A stretch of 64,000 bases of DNA from Cryobacterium psychrophilum (lineage in GTDB: Bacteria > Actinomycetota > Actinomycetes > Actinomycetales > Microbacteriaceae), in assembly GCF_004365915.1 (NCBI RefSeq), contig NZ_SODI01000001.1, positions 2,542,001 to 2,606,000 of the forward strand. The letters run 5' to 3'. The notes under the pieces were generated by a model. That model worked only from the letters and a program-made list of their open reading frames with translations, was not told the DNA's origin and did no database searches. The translations under genes and the position numbers were made by a program. Below, piece by piece: positions 1 through 8,952 of this stretch. How positions within the stretch are numbered: position 1 is the stretch's first letter; each line of letters opens with the position of its first letter.

Positions 1-921
1 GTCGGCGGTCTTCATGATCCGGGCATCCGGATCGGTGAAGTTGCGTTGCGCCTTCGGAGCGACGACCGCGTTCGTCGCCGCATCCTCCCCCTGCTTCGCG
101 ACCGTCTCGTCGTCGTCGCCTTTCTCGCGGGCCTTCTTCTCCGCATCTTTCCGCGCCCGTGCGGCCGCGTCAGCTTCTAACGCGGCCCGCGCTTCGGCGA
201 GTTTAATCAGGCGGGATTCCCGCCGCGCCAGTTCCGGGGGCAACTCGTCGCCGCGTTTATCCTTCCCGAACCGGGCGTCCTCGGCCTCATCTGTCGCGTC
301 CGCGTCAGCGAGTAGCGCGGACACTTCATCCGCGAGGACTTTCTGCTTCTCCGTCAGGCGCGCGTAACTCATCGCTTTGCGCCGGGAGGCGTTCGCACGC
401 ACCTTCGTTCCATCGAGGGCGACCTGCCCCAGCGACACCATCCCGGCCGCTCGGCACAGTTCCAACGCTTGCAGGAACACGTTCCCCAGCGCCGAGAGGT
501 GCCGTTTTCGAAACCGGGCAATGGAACGAAAATCGGGTGCTTGCTGCGCGGCCAACCAGCGAAAAGCGACCACATCCACACACACCCGCTCCAACTCGCG
601 GGAGGAGCGCACCCCCACGCAATACCCATAGAGAAGAACACGGACCATCAACCGCGGGTCATACGGCGGTTGGCCTTTCGTCTTCGCATACGACGCATCG
701 AACTTCCGCAGGTCGAGCTGAGTTTCGACGATGTCCGCAATGAACCGCGACAGATGATTCTGCGGCAACCACTCATCCAGTGACGGCGGCACCAGCATCA
801 CCGCGGCCGGCTCAAACGCCCGGAACCGCTTATTCATGCCCGCCCCGGCCTCCACCCCACCCTCGACGGGGTCGACGTGCTCAAGCTCAGCCGCGGGAAA
901 CAAGCCATCCGAATCGCTCAT
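1..921 (-). CDS. IS1182-family transposase, 5' part (runs off left edge)
   Basis: The reverse strand is open from an ATG at 921 to base 1 (307 codons, no stop). The product starts MSDSDGLFPAAELEHVD and carries an N-terminal block (MNKRFRAFEPAAVMLVPPSL, then NHLSRFIADIVE and a DPRLMVRVLLYGYCVGVRSSRELE stretch) that I recognise from IS1182/IS5-like DDE transposases. A DGTKVRANASR segment near residue 165 fits the first catalytic Asp region. A charged Ala/Lys/Glu-rich linker follows, as in IS1182 enzymes. The catalytic C-terminal part lies outside the window. An IS21 element ends 10 bp upstream of the ATG, so the gene is cut off from its own promoter region. Confidence 0.85.
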   Translation of the reverse strand, partial: MSDSDGLFPAAELEHVDPVEGGVEAGAGMNKRFRAFEPAAVMLVPPSLDEWLPQNHLSRFIADIVETQLDLRKFDASYAKTKGQPPYDPRLMVRVLLYGYCVGVRSSRELERVCVDVVAFRWLAAQQAPDFRSIARFRKRHLSALGNVFLQALELCRAAGMVSLGQVALDGTKVRANASRRKAMSYARLTEKQKVLADEVSALLADADATDEAEDARFGKDKRGDELPPELARRESRLIKLAEARAALEADAAARARKDAEKKAREKGDDDETVAKQGEDAATNAVVAPKAQRNFTDPDARIMKTAD

Positions 922-924
922 AAC

Positions 925-931
925 CAATTTT
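925..931. repeat. Target-site duplication, left copy (CAATTTT)
   Basis: CAATTTT directly precedes the left tip of the IS21 element and is repeated directly after its right tip at 3532-3538. The 7-bp direct repeat marks the insertion site and suggests a recent, unrearranged transposition. Confidence 0.8.
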
Positions 932-999
932 TGGCGAGTAGCCCTTGAAGGTAGCACTAGTCCGACGACACGGTAGCAAGATTCCGGGAACACGGTAGC
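932..999. repeat. IS21 left end with repeated GGTAGC motifs
   Basis: After the tip, GGTAGC occurs at 950-955, 972-977 and 994-999. The right end has the complementary GCTACC at 3464, 3486 and 3508, with similar flanking bases. Multiple short repeats in each end are typical IstA binding sites of the IS21 family. Confidence 0.75.
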
Positions 1000-1025
1000 G
1001 CTGATGCTGCCAATCTGCTCTGCTG

Positions 1026-1058
1026 TGGAAGGACAACGCGCAAGGCGTTGTCCTTCCA
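1026..1058 (+). terminator. Perfect 14-bp hairpin in front of istA
   Basis: TGGAAGGACAACGC (1026-1039) and GCGTTGTCCTTCCA (1045-1058) are perfect complements around a 5-nt loop, followed by TTGTT and 16 bases later by the istA ATG. The position fits a transcription block protecting the transposase from read-through, or a hairpin affecting istA translation. The T-run is weak, so the terminator role is inferred. Confidence 0.5.
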
Positions 1059-1074
1059 TTGTTAAGGGCGGGTC

Positions 1075-2664
1075 ATGGCGGATTATCGGAAAATATTGGG
1101 GTTGCTGCTCGAGGGGCGCAGCTACCGCGACGTCGTCGAGATCGTGGGGTGCTCGCATCGCGACGTGGCTCGGGTGCGGCAGGAGGTCGAGGCTCGGGGC
1201 CTGACCGCGACCGTTACGGTGAGTGATACCGAGTTGGCGGAATGGTTCCCCGACGGGCGTCGGAAAGTCTCAGACGAGTACGACCAACCCGACCTGGCAC
1301 GGGTGCTGGCGGCGATGAAAGCAAACCGGCACTTCACGTTGCTGCTGGCCTGGCGCCGCTACGTCGACACCACAGATGCGGGCAAGAAGTACGGGTACTC
1401 GCAGTTCTGCGCCCTGTTCACCGGTTATCTTCGCACCCACGATCTCGTCGCGGTGCTCCGCCACGAGCCGGGACGGGCGATGTTGGTGGACTGGGCCGGC
1501 GACACGATGGACATCGTCGACACCATCACCGGTGAAGTGGTCCGGGCCATCTTGTTCGTCGCGGTGCTGCCGTTTTCGGGTCTGATGTTCTGCCGCGCCT
1601 ACGCGGATATGAAATCCCCCGCCTGGCTCGACGCCCACGTTCACGCATTCGCGTTCTTTGGAGGCGTCACGCAGATCATCGTGCCGGACAACCCGACGAC
1701 GTCGACCCACCGAACCCACCAAGGCGATGCGGAGCGGGTCGTGAACGCCCGATATCAGCAACTCGCTGACCACTATCAGACAGCAATTGTCCCGGCCAGA
1801 CCGAAAAAGCCGCGCGACAAGGCATCAGCCGAGAATGCGGTGAACGTCGTCAACAAACGCGTCATCGGCTATCTCGAAGACGATGTCTTCACGACCCTGA
1901 GCGAATTGAACACCGCAATCGAGGAACGGGTGCGAGAGATCAACCACGACATTCGCCGCGCCGACGACACCACCCGGTGGGAACGCTTCGACACCGAAGA
2001 GCGCGAGCTTTTGGGCTCGCTGCCTGATATCGGGTTCGAGGACGTCGAGTGGAAAGAGTTGAAAGCTGCCCGGAACTACCACGTCACCGCGGACACGCAA
2101 CGCTATTCCGTGCCCTTTGCCCTAGCGGGCAAGCTGCTGCGGGTCCGGGTGACATCGTCTCGGGTGACGATCTTCGACGGCAACGACAGCATCTGCGAAC
2201 ACCCAAGGCTGACAGGTCGGAAGGGCCAGTACTCGACTCTTCCCGAGCATGTTCCGCCGCAGCACCGCGATATCGACGGGTTGTGGTCTAGGCGCTGGTT
2301 CATTGACCGGGCGCGCAGCGCCGGGCCGGCGACCGTCACGGTGATCGAGCAGATCCTCGACAGCCAAGCAATCGAAGCGCAAGGATACCTGTCCTGCCAG
2401 AACATCCTCGACGGCCTCGGCAAGAACAACCGAGAACGCTTGGAGGCCGCCTGCCAAGACCTCGTCAACCGCAAAGCCCATCCGACGTATTCCACTCTGA
2501 AACGGTTGATGGCGGCCATTGATAGTGACGTGAAAAAGCCCCGACCGGTGACCCCGGCGGCCTCGACACGCAAACGCAGCAGCACTGTCATGTTCCGCGA
2601 CACCGTCACGGACGTCTATGTCCGTGACGCCTCCCACTACGCCCGAAACGAGGACGGAAAGTGA
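1075..2664 (+). CDS. istA: IS21-family transposase IstA
   Basis: This 529-residue DDE transposase cuts and joins the IS21 element ends with the IstB helper. An N-terminal helix-turn-helix is visible at about residues 12-35. The catalytic triad is D139 (in VDWAGD), D205 (in VPDN) and E253 (in SAEN), and a Mu-type beta-barrel-like C-terminal part follows. ATG at 1075 is the first start after the hairpin. It overlaps istB by 4 bp (ATGA-type coupling replaced here by GTGA at 2661), as expected for coupled translation. Length and motifs are intact. Confidence 0.93.
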   Translation: MADYRKILGLLLEGRSYRDVVEIVGCSHRDVARVRQEVEARGLTATVTVSDTELAEWFPDGRRKVSDEYDQPDLARVLAAMKANRHFTLLLAWRRYVDTTDAGKKYGYSQFCALFTGYLRTHDLVAVLRHEPGRAMLVDWAGDTMDIVDTITGEVVRAILFVAVLPFSGLMFCRAYADMKSPAWLDAHVHAFAFFGGVTQIIVPDNPTTSTHRTHQGDAERVVNARYQQLADHYQTAIVPARPKKPRDKASAENAVNVVNKRVIGYLEDDVFTTLSELNTAIEERVREINHDIRRADDTTRWERFDTEERELLGSLPDIGFEDVEWKELKAARNYHVTADTQRYSVPFALAGKLLRVRVTSSRVTIFDGNDSICEHPRLTGRKGQYSTLPEHVPPQHRDIDGLWSRRWFIDRARSAGPATVTVIEQILDSQAIEAQGYLSCQNILDGLGKNNRERLEAACQDLVNRKAHPTYSTLKRLMAAIDSDVKKPRPVTPAASTRKRSSTVMFRDTVTDVYVRDASHYARNEDGK

Positions 2665-3431
2665 CGTTCACCAGCGTTGACTATGACAAGTTCCGCGCAC
2701 TGCGCGTAACCCACGTCGCGACCCGGCTGGAGGAACTCATCCAAGACGAAGCCAACGACACCCTCACGCCAGAGCAGCTGTTCCTCACTGCGGTCGATGA
2801 CGCGTTGGAATCCCGACGCGTCAGCCGGGTCGACAAACTCATCCGCCAGGCAGCCCTCCCCATCCCTGGCGCCACCGTCGCTGAGGTCGACTACCGCGAG
2901 GGACGCGGCATCACCGCCGTCAGAATGCGGCGCTATGCCGCCCATGACTGGCGCTTGGATGCGACCAACCTGCTCATCATCTCGCCTACCGGTGGCGGGA
3001 AAACCTACCTCGCCTGCGCGCTGGCCATCGGCGCTTGCCACAGTGAGCACTCCGTTCTCTACTCCCGGATGGACGACCTCGCCCGGAGACTCGTCATCGC
3101 TCGCGGCGACGGCATCGCGCATCAGAAACTGTTGAACGAGCTCTCCAACATCGATTTGCTGATCATTGACGATTTCCTGACCGTCGGTGTTGACAGCGAC
3201 GCAGCCAGCGACTTGTTCGCGATCCTCGCGAACCGGGAGCACCGACTGCCGACGATGATCGCCTCGCAGACCGGACCCGCGCATTGGGTCGCCGAGCTGC
3301 CCGACCGCGTCGCGGCGGACTCAATCGTGAACCGCCTCGCCAACAACGCCCGCATCATCAACCTCGGCCAGATCGACATGCGTCAGCACCGAAACGACCA
3401 AGCCCGCGCCGAGAAGAGCTACTGGGAGTAA
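2661..3431 (+). CDS. istB: IS21 helper ATPase IstB
   Basis: This 256-residue AAA+ ATPase selects the target and activates IstA. Walker A is SPTGGGKT at 108-115 (the usual family form is GPTGTGKT) and Walker B is LLIIDD at 166-171. It resembles DnaC-type loaders. The GTG start lies inside the istA stop region (GTGA overlap), so translation is probably coupled. The C-terminus ends 100 bp before the right IS tip. No truncation is seen. Confidence 0.92.
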   Translation: MTFTSVDYDKFRALRVTHVATRLEELIQDEANDTLTPEQLFLTAVDDALESRRVSRVDKLIRQAALPIPGATVAEVDYREGRGITAVRMRRYAAHDWRLDATNLLIISPTGGGKTYLACALAIGACHSEHSVLYSRMDDLARRLVIARGDGIAHQKLLNELSNIDLLIIDDFLTVGVDSDAASDLFAILANREHRLPTMIASQTGPAHWVAELPDRVAADSIVNRLANNARIINLGQIDMRQHRNDQARAEKSYWE

Positions 3432-3463
3432 CACCGGAGCGGCTCGGGCGCCAAGCTCGGGCC

Positions 3464-3531
3464 GCTACCCCCTCGTCAGAACAGCGCTACCACGTGCTCG
3501 GACGTGCGCTACCGCCAGGGGCTACTCGTCA
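3464..3531. repeat. IS21 right end with repeated GCTACC motifs
   Basis: GCTACC at 3464-3469, 3486-3491 and 3508-3513, then the tip GGCTACTCGTCA ending at 3531. This end is the inverted, imperfect match of 932-999. Confidence 0.75.
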
Positions 3532-3538
3532 CAATTTT
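3532..3538. repeat. Target-site duplication, right copy (CAATTTT)
   Basis: Direct repeat of 925-931, immediately outside the right tip of the IS21 element. Confidence 0.8.
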
Positions 3539-3760
3539 CCCAGACCCACGCTCGAAGCCCGGGAAATCGGGCGGCGTTTTAAACTTTGCCGTTACTGACC
3601 CACGCTCCTAGTGCTTCCGGCGACGGCAGCAACATCGCGGTGGAAATCCGGCGCCAGAGCCTGGGCCTGATGATTGTCCCCCTGTGAATCGGAATCCTCA
3701 CGGCGTTGGAGTCAGGAGACCGTTAGCAGTCTCAGGAAGCACGCTAGCGGAGCTGTTTGC
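3539..3760. other. Probable displaced end of the IS1182 element, then non-coding DNA
   Basis: Removing the IS21 copy joins 3539 onward to the IS1182 start region, so the bases after 3539 should be the promoter and terminal end of that older element. GACCCACGCTC occurs twice (about 3543 and 3599), possibly part of its end. The exact outer tip cannot be fixed because the other end is outside the window. From about 3610 to the end of the next gene I see no convincing gene. GTGCTTCC near 3611 and GGAAGCAC near 3735 form a short inverted pair of unknown meaning. Confidence 0.45.
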
Positions 3761-5350
3761 CTACTTTGCCTTCGTCTCAACGATGTTGGTTCCTGCAGCT
3801 AGCGACCCCACAGGGAGTGGCGTCGCTGCCCGACGGTACGTTAGCCAGACGGCCGCTCCGACGGCAACTGCCATGAGAGCAGTCAGTGCCTGCCAGCTCA
3901 GAGGTGGCTGCCATTGCGGCTCCAAGAGCATTTCGCGCAGTCCGCCAGTGACGCTGACGACGTAACGGCGTAACGTCGTCAGGAGACTGAACACGTGGCC
4001 GAATGCGAGGAGAACCAGCATGCCCATGAGCGCGCGTTTGAGCGCTAGCGGCAACACTGGTAAGCGATCGCTATCGTCAATGACAATCCCGCAGGCCACC
4101 AAGAGGCAAAGGAGCAGGGCGAGCATGTAGCGGCCTTGCCAGATGTAACCTGTGCTGGATATCAGGACCACTTGAGTGATGGCGGGTATGAAGATCATCA
4201 ACAGAGCCAAGGCGAGCACGGTGAGGCGTCCGCGAGCAGTTCCCAATACCAAGGCCGCCGCAATCGTTGCCACGATTGCGAAGCTCCAAGCAATCACGCT
4301 GAAACTCGGCGACGGCGTGTCCACCCACCCGAACAAACCGACATAGCCGTCGGCGAAATCCAGAGTGCGGCTGAGCATCTCAACGAATGCGACACGAGGG
4401 CTGGTTCCGGCACCCTGGAACTGCTGGGGACTAAGTCCAGCCGGGTGCAAGTACCAATACGCAGTACCTGCAGCGAACAGGGCCGAGAGTCCCACCGCAG
4501 TCCAGGCCGCTGGCTTGCGCAGAAGCTGACGCACAATTGTCTTGTCGCCCAAGGCGAAGGCCGCCGCAATGATGAGGAGGACCCACAACATGGCAATGCT
4601 TCGCGTGCTGAGCAACAAAGCCGCAGAGACCACGACGAATCCCGCGCGCTCCCATAACCCAGCGCGGCTGGACGGAATTCGAAATGTGGCTGTCAGAGTG
4701 ACAAGAAGCGCTCCGGCGGCGGCGATCTCCAGTCCATTCGGATTTATTGCACCACCGAGGTAGATGACCATGGGGGTGACCGCAATATAGGTCGCCACCA
4801 ACGCCCATCGAGATCGGCGGAGCAGGGTCAATTGCATGATCATGAGGGCCAGGGTTGCGGCCGTCAAGACCGCGTTGACACCGCGCATTGCGTAGAGCGC
4901 AGGCGTGCCGTCCAGGACCAACGTGGGAATTCCGACGATGGCGTAGTATGCGGGGCTGTTCGTTCCCGCTGAGTGCCCGGTTGTCACAATCTTGAGAGGA
5001 TCGCCGGCCACCGGGCGCATGCAACCGGCCGAGATCGTGGGATCGAACGCGTAGCAAGTCAGCTCGTGAGCGTGCGCAACGTAGCGCGGCACGTCGGCTC
5101 GGGCGAGTTGCGTGTTCTCGGACCACGGCACGCTGGATATCTCGCCACGCACGACTGCAGCGGCGCGGATTGCGTGGGATGGCTCGTCCGGGACGGACAT
5201 GAGGGGAGACGCAAGAGTCCAAAGCAACATCGGCATGAGAATGGCCGTGAATGCGACGATGAAGACTTTCCAGCGCCCGCGATGGGCCACATTGCTGGCG
5301 TCGGATTCAATTGACAAGCTCTTGGGGCTCACAGCGTAATGCTCATGCAC
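3761..5350 (-). CDS. DUF2142 polytopic membrane protein
   Basis: 529 residues with about 11-13 hydrophobic helices, the first at roughly 29-50. It is followed by the MSVPDEPSHAIRAA motif (51-64) at the start of the long extracytoplasmic loop, the signature I associate with DUF2142 and GT-C-like surface-polymer enzymes. Conserved polar loops follow (YYAIVG, INPNGLE). The family often lies in teichoic acid or O-antigen type loci and is presumed to act on polyprenyl-linked sugars, but the reaction is not known. Its neighbours upstream on the same strand are a DUF2304 protein and a dolichol-P-mannose-synthase-like GT2. Confidence 0.8.
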   Translation of the reverse strand: MHEHYAVSPKSLSIESDASNVAHRGRWKVFIVAFTAILMPMLLWTLASPLMSVPDEPSHAIRAAAVVRGEISSVPWSENTQLARADVPRYVAHAHELTCYAFDPTISAGCMRPVAGDPLKIVTTGHSAGTNSPAYYAIVGIPTLVLDGTPALYAMRGVNAVLTAATLALMIMQLTLLRRSRWALVATYIAVTPMVIYLGGAINPNGLEIAAAGALLVTLTATFRIPSSRAGLWERAGFVVVSAALLLSTRSIAMLWVLLIIAAAFALGDKTIVRQLLRKPAAWTAVGLSALFAAGTAYWYLHPAGLSPQQFQGAGTSPRVAFVEMLSRTLDFADGYVGLFGWVDTPSPSFSVIAWSFAIVATIAAALVLGTARGRLTVLALALLMIFIPAITQVVLISSTGYIWQGRYMLALLLCLLVACGIVIDDSDRLPVLPLALKRALMGMLVLLAFGHVFSLLTTLRRYVVSVTGGLREMLLEPQWQPPLSWQALTALMAVAVGAAVWLTYRRAATPLPVGSLAAGTNIVETKAK

Positions 5351-5463
5351 ATTTGGTTCAGCTTTCTAAGCAGGTGCCGTCGGGCCGAAATGACGGCGGT
5401 TCTTTCCCGAGACTCCTCGGATTCACGCCAGGACCAAATGGTGCGGCAGAGAACCACAACAGC

Positions 5464-5838
5464 CTAGTCGGTGTGGCGAATCTCGATGAGGGCTCGCTCC
5501 ATCTCGTCGATGCGGGCGTGTTGCAGCGCAGAATTCTCAGCCAATACTCGAGTCTTGTCCTCCAAGTCCGTAAGTTCGCCGCTGTGCTGAATGCAGACAA
5601 GAAAGAGAATGAGCAGGCTCAGGAAGAAGACCAAGTTGGTGGGAATCTCAACCCCGACAAGGGTCGACGCCCAGACAAGGGTTTGCGGAAAGATTCCAAC
5701 GACCAGAGCAAAAACGCCAGCGAGAATCCACCACACGGCGTGGCGCTCGCGCAGTCGACGACGACGCAGCATTTCGACAATTACGGTAAGCGCGAGAACT
5801 GCTGCCACGATTCCGAACACGTAACTGGCGACGTTCAC
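5464..5838 (-). CDS. DUF2304 small membrane protein
   Basis: 124 residues starting VNVASYVFGIVAAVLA at GTG 5838, with three hydrophobic helices (about 2-23, 36-56 and 66-86) and a C-terminal heptad-like segment (LTDLEDKTRVLAENSALQHA) that may form a coiled coil. Size and pattern fit DUF2304, which is commonly next to a GT2 polyprenyl-phosphate sugar transferase and may be its membrane anchor. The start overlaps the GT2 stop by 4 bp (GTGA), so translation is coupled. A longer reading frame exists but its N-terminus is a shadow of the GT2. Confidence 0.8.
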   Translation of the reverse strand: MNVASYVFGIVAAVLALTVIVEMLRRRRLRERHAVWWILAGVFALVVGIFPQTLVWASTLVGVEIPTNLVFFLSLLILFLVCIQHSGELTDLEDKTRVLAENSALQHARIDEMERALIEIRHTD

Positions 5839-6572
5839 GAGGCGCTCCGCCCGTCCGTCAATGGAACCCTCGGGCGCATAAGGGCAATCAGGAGAGCCAT
5901 ACCCGCCCTGCCGAGGTACGCGGCGGCCTTGAAGGGGGCGTGCGAGGGTACCCCGCCAGCGCGTGGACGCATTGCGACAGGAAGTTGTCGGATCGTGCAC
6001 CCGGCGCGAGCAGCGATGACCAACGACTCGATGGTGTCGCCCAGATATTCTGCGGGATAGTGTTCCGCGAAGAGACGAACCGCTCGCGGGCCCGTGGCAC
6101 GAAATCCTGAGGTAGTGTCCGTGAGTTTCGTTGCGGCCAGTCGACTGATGATTCGCGCCAATACGAGCATCGCCCACTTTCGGGGACCGGTGACGAGATA
6201 GTCTCCTTCGCCGGCAAACCGAGCACCCAGCACAAGGTCTGCGGAATCGAGCCCGGCCAGCAGTTCCGGCACTCCGGAAGGGTCGTGCTGGCCGTCGGAA
6301 TCAACCTGTACGACGTTCTGAAAATCGTGCAGCATGGCGTATTTAAAGCCTGCCCGCATCGCGCCGCCAACACCCAAGTTGAACGGCAGGCTGATGACGG
6401 TCGCGCCGGCACTTCGCGCCTCCGCGACCGTTCGGTCGGTGGAGCCATCATCTACGACGAGGACGCTGATGCCGGGAAGCTTGGTGAAAACTTCGGTGAC
6501 GACGGCGGCGACCGACTCCTCCTCGTTGAATGCAGGCATCACTATTAGCGTGGCCTTGAGAGAGCTAGTCAT
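5835..6572 (-). CDS. GT2 glycosyltransferase, polyprenyl-phosphate mannose/glucose synthase type
   Basis: 245 residues with a GT-A fold: LIVMPAFNEEESV at 9-21, VVDDGSTD at 39-46 (nucleotide binding) and QVDSDGQHDP at 89-98 (DXD, metal/sugar-nucleotide). This resembles the DPM1/undecaprenyl-phosphate mannosyltransferase group. There is no clear C-terminal membrane helix pair, which fits pairing with the overlapping DUF2304 membrane protein. It probably loads a sugar onto a polyprenyl phosphate for a GT-C enzyme, plausibly the DUF2142 protein downstream. The donor sugar cannot be told from the sequence. Confidence 0.87.
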   Translation of the reverse strand: MTSSLKATLIVMPAFNEEESVAAVVTEVFTKLPGISVLVVDDGSTDRTVAEARSAGATVISLPFNLGVGGAMRAGFKYAMLHDFQNVVQVDSDGQHDPSGVPELLAGLDSADLVLGARFAGEGDYLVTGPRKWAMLVLARIISRLAATKLTDTTSGFRATGPRAVRLFAEHYPAEYLGDTIESLVIAARAGCTIRQLPVAMRPRAGGVPSHAPFKAAAYLGRAGMALLIALMRPRVPLTDGRSAS

Positions 6573-6628
6573 ACTGGGAATCCTACCAAGTGAGTAATCA
6601 ACTCCCGGTTCTTCGGTAGGCTCGTCTG

Positions 6629-7627
6629 GTGGAAATTCCAGCAGCTAAGACGCCCCGCCCGATGGTTTCGGTCGCCCTGTGTACTCATAACGGTGCTGAA
6701 TTTCTTGGCGCTCAGCTACACAGCATTTTGAACCAAACGAGAGTCCCCGATGAAATTGTCATCAGTGACGATGCGTCTACCGACGCGACTCTTTCTCTGG
6801 CCCTCGAGATTTTTGGGGACCGTACCGCGCCTGCGCTCACCGTGATGCAAAATTCCACGGCACTTGGTGTCACGGCGAATTTTGCGCAGGCCTTGGCAGC
6901 CTGTTCCGGTGATCTCTTGGCGCTTTGCGATCAGGACGATGTGTGGAGCCCCGTCAAGATGGAACAGATGCTCGCCGAATTTGCGGGCCGGCCAGGACTG
7001 CTTCTCCTTCACTCGGACGCACGACTGGTGGGGCAGGACGGGGAACCAATGGGGGCAACGCTCTTCGGGGCGCTGTCCCTGTCCGCCGAAGAGAAACGCT
7101 CTGTCCACCAGGGCATCGCGTTTTCCGTTCTCCTTCGACGTAATATCGTGACAGGAGCCACAGCCATGTTGCGCCGAGAGCTTCTGGAGCGAGCGGAACC
7201 ATTTCCCGCCTCTTGGGTGCACGATGAGTGGCTGGCCATGATCGCTGCAGCTACGGGAGAAATGGACATGCTCGAGGCCCCGCTCATCGACTACCGTCAG
7301 CACGGCAGAAACGAGATCGGTGTCAGCAGCCTGACGTTGCGCATCGGCATCAATCGATTACGCGTGTCACGTGCTGATCGCAACGCGCGCTTGTTGAACC
7401 GGGCCCAGTCCCTCGCCGACCGGGTTGAGTCCTCGGGCTTCGCTTTAACCGAGTCAGATGCTCAAGCGATCGAGGAGAAACTTTGTCACGAGCGTATTCG
7501 CAGCGGGCTACCAGCCAGTCGCGCGAGGCGCCTTCGGCCCGTCGTAGCAGAATGGAGCACGGGTCGTTACGCGCGGTATGGGCTCGGTCTGCAAGATATC
7601 GTGCGCGATCTCACCCAGCCCGCGTAG
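6629..7627 (+). CDS. GT2 family glycosyltransferase
   Basis: 332 residues, rhamnosyltransferase-like GT2. VSVALCTHNG at 13-22, ISDDAST at 45-51 and LCDQDDVW at 99-106 (DXD-like) mark a GT-A catalytic domain, and WVHDEW near 193-198 is a likely acceptor/catalytic-base segment. The start used is GTG 6629. ATG at 6662 is an alternative that would remove 11 non-conserved residues. It is divergent from the GT2/DUF2304 pair across 56 bp, so both directions share a promoter region. It probably adds one sugar to the surface polysaccharide repeat. Confidence 0.85.
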   Translation: MEIPAAKTPRPMVSVALCTHNGAEFLGAQLHSILNQTRVPDEIVISDDASTDATLSLALEIFGDRTAPALTVMQNSTALGVTANFAQALAACSGDLLALCDQDDVWSPVKMEQMLAEFAGRPGLLLLHSDARLVGQDGEPMGATLFGALSLSAEEKRSVHQGIAFSVLLRRNIVTGATAMLRRELLERAEPFPASWVHDEWLAMIAAATGEMDMLEAPLIDYRQHGRNEIGVSSLTLRIGINRLRVSRADRNARLLNRAQSLADRVESSGFALTESDAQAIEEKLCHERIRSGLPASRARRLRPVVAEWSTGRYARYGLGLQDIVRDLTQPA

Positions 7628-7677
7628 TTGCCAGCCGTGGACCCCTCGGAGGTGACGCCCGTACAAGCGTCGTTAGG

Positions 7678-8952
7678 ATGAATTCCGTGAACAAACCCGA
7701 GCTCAAGCGGCTTCCCAGAGCGAAGGTGTCTGGCTTCACTCTCATCTTGGGAGCGACCGGGATTGCGGGTGTCGCGTCGTACCTGGTCATGTGGATTGTT
7801 CCGAACCAAATCGGCCTCGCGGGCTACGCTGTCTTCGCCTCCCTCTGGTCATTTCTCTACCTCGTCGTGGGCACGCTCGGCGGCGTCCAGCAGGAGGTGA
7901 CGCGAGCGACACTTCCCATCGAGAGGATGCCTGGAGGGCGCGCGAGCAAGGCCCGCAACTTCGGTTTGTGGGCTGGGCTCCTGGTCTTTCTCGTCATCGT
8001 GTGTACTTCGCCGCTTTGGGTCGGGTTTGTCTTCCCAGCGGACGGCTGGAAACTTGTGTGGCCGTTGGCTGTTGGTGCATCGGCATCCGTAATGGTTGCG
8101 GTGCTGGCCGGCACACTGTACGGCGCTTCGAAATGGAAGGCCGTGGCTCTCATGGTTAGCGTTGACGCGGTCATGCGACTTGTGGCTGTGTCCGTTGTGC
8201 TCATCTGGACAGACGATGTCGTGGCTCTGGCATGGGCCGTCGCGCTGCCCTTCCCTTTGACTCTGTTGATCCTCTGGCCGTTCTTCCGGAATTCGATTGT
8301 AGGACGCACCCAGCTGGATGTGGGATACCGAGCGCTCACATGGAATGTGTCGCGAACCATGGTTGCAGCAGCTGGGACCGGAATTATGGTCAGCGGATTC
8401 CCTCTGGTTTTGGGTGTCAGCTCGGCGGGCGAAGCCCCGGAACTTCTTGGTCTCTTCATCCTGACCATTACGTTGACACGTGCGCCCTTGATCATTGTCG
8501 CGATGTCGCTTCAGAGCTATTTCCTCATCATGTTTCGCGACAATGTGGAGAGCTTCTGGAAGCGGTTTCTCAGCATCCAGGCCCTTGTATTCGGCGCCGC
8601 CATCGTACTGGCCGGCGCTGGGTGGTTGATTGGCCCAGCCGTTTTCGGTTTCCTTTTCCCAGGGCAGCTCCAGCCGGAAGGATGGTTCATCGCTGTGCTG
8701 GTTTTCTCCTCAGCCTTTGTCGGCGCGATGTGCATTAGCGCCCCGGCGGTTCTGGCTCGGTCCCAACATTTTGTCTACACATCAGGCTGGGTCGTGGCAG
8801 CCATGGTTACGGTGTTGGCGCTTCTCATGCCGCTCGACTTCACGGCACGCACGTGCCTGGCCTTGGTGGCGGGTCCGGTTGCTGGGCTACTGATCCATGG
8901 GATCTTTCTCGCAACATCTCGGCGGTCCCGGCCGCGCCTCATTACTCAATAA
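7678..8952 (+). CDS. Polysaccharide flippase-like membrane protein (Wzx/MOP type)
   Basis: 424 residues, almost entirely hydrophobic, with about 12 predicted helices and short basic loops. The beginning (VSGFTLILGATGIAGVASYLVM) is typical for MOP-superfamily polysaccharide exporters, which flip undecaprenyl-linked repeat units. The start is ATG 7678. GTG 7687 is equally possible because AGGA at 7675 sits 8 bases in front of it. The reading frame extends upstream to 7483 inside the GT2, but that part is a shadow. Family assignment rests on topology and context, since there is no catalytic motif to check. Confidence 0.72.
   Translation: MNSVNKPELKRLPRAKVSGFTLILGATGIAGVASYLVMWIVPNQIGLAGYAVFASLWSFLYLVVGTLGGVQQEVTRATLPIERMPGGRASKARNFGLWAGLLVFLVIVCTSPLWVGFVFPADGWKLVWPLAVGASASVMVAVLAGTLYGASKWKAVALMVSVDAVMRLVAVSVVLIWTDDVVALAWAVALPFPLTLLILWPFFRNSIVGRTQLDVGYRALTWNVSRTMVAAAGTGIMVSGFPLVLGVSSAGEAPELLGLFILTITLTRAPLIIVAMSLQSYFLIMFRDNVESFWKRFLSIQALVFGAAIVLAGAGWLIGPAVFGFLFPGQLQPEGWFIAVLVFSSAFVGAMCISAPAVLARSQHFVYTSGWVVAAMVTVLALLMPLDFTARTCLALVAGPVAGLLIHGIFLATSRRSRPRLITQ

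Larger units (their letters stand above)
932..3531 (+). mobile_element. IS21-family insertion sequence, intact
   Basis: The element begins TGGCGAGTAGCCC (932) and ends with the near-complement of TGACGAGTAGCCC (3531), so it has TG...CA tips. It carries istA and istB with a 4-bp overlap and a CAATTTT duplication on both sides. Both ORFs are full length with their catalytic motifs, so the copy looks active. Length is 2600 bp, normal for the family. Confidence 0.9.
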
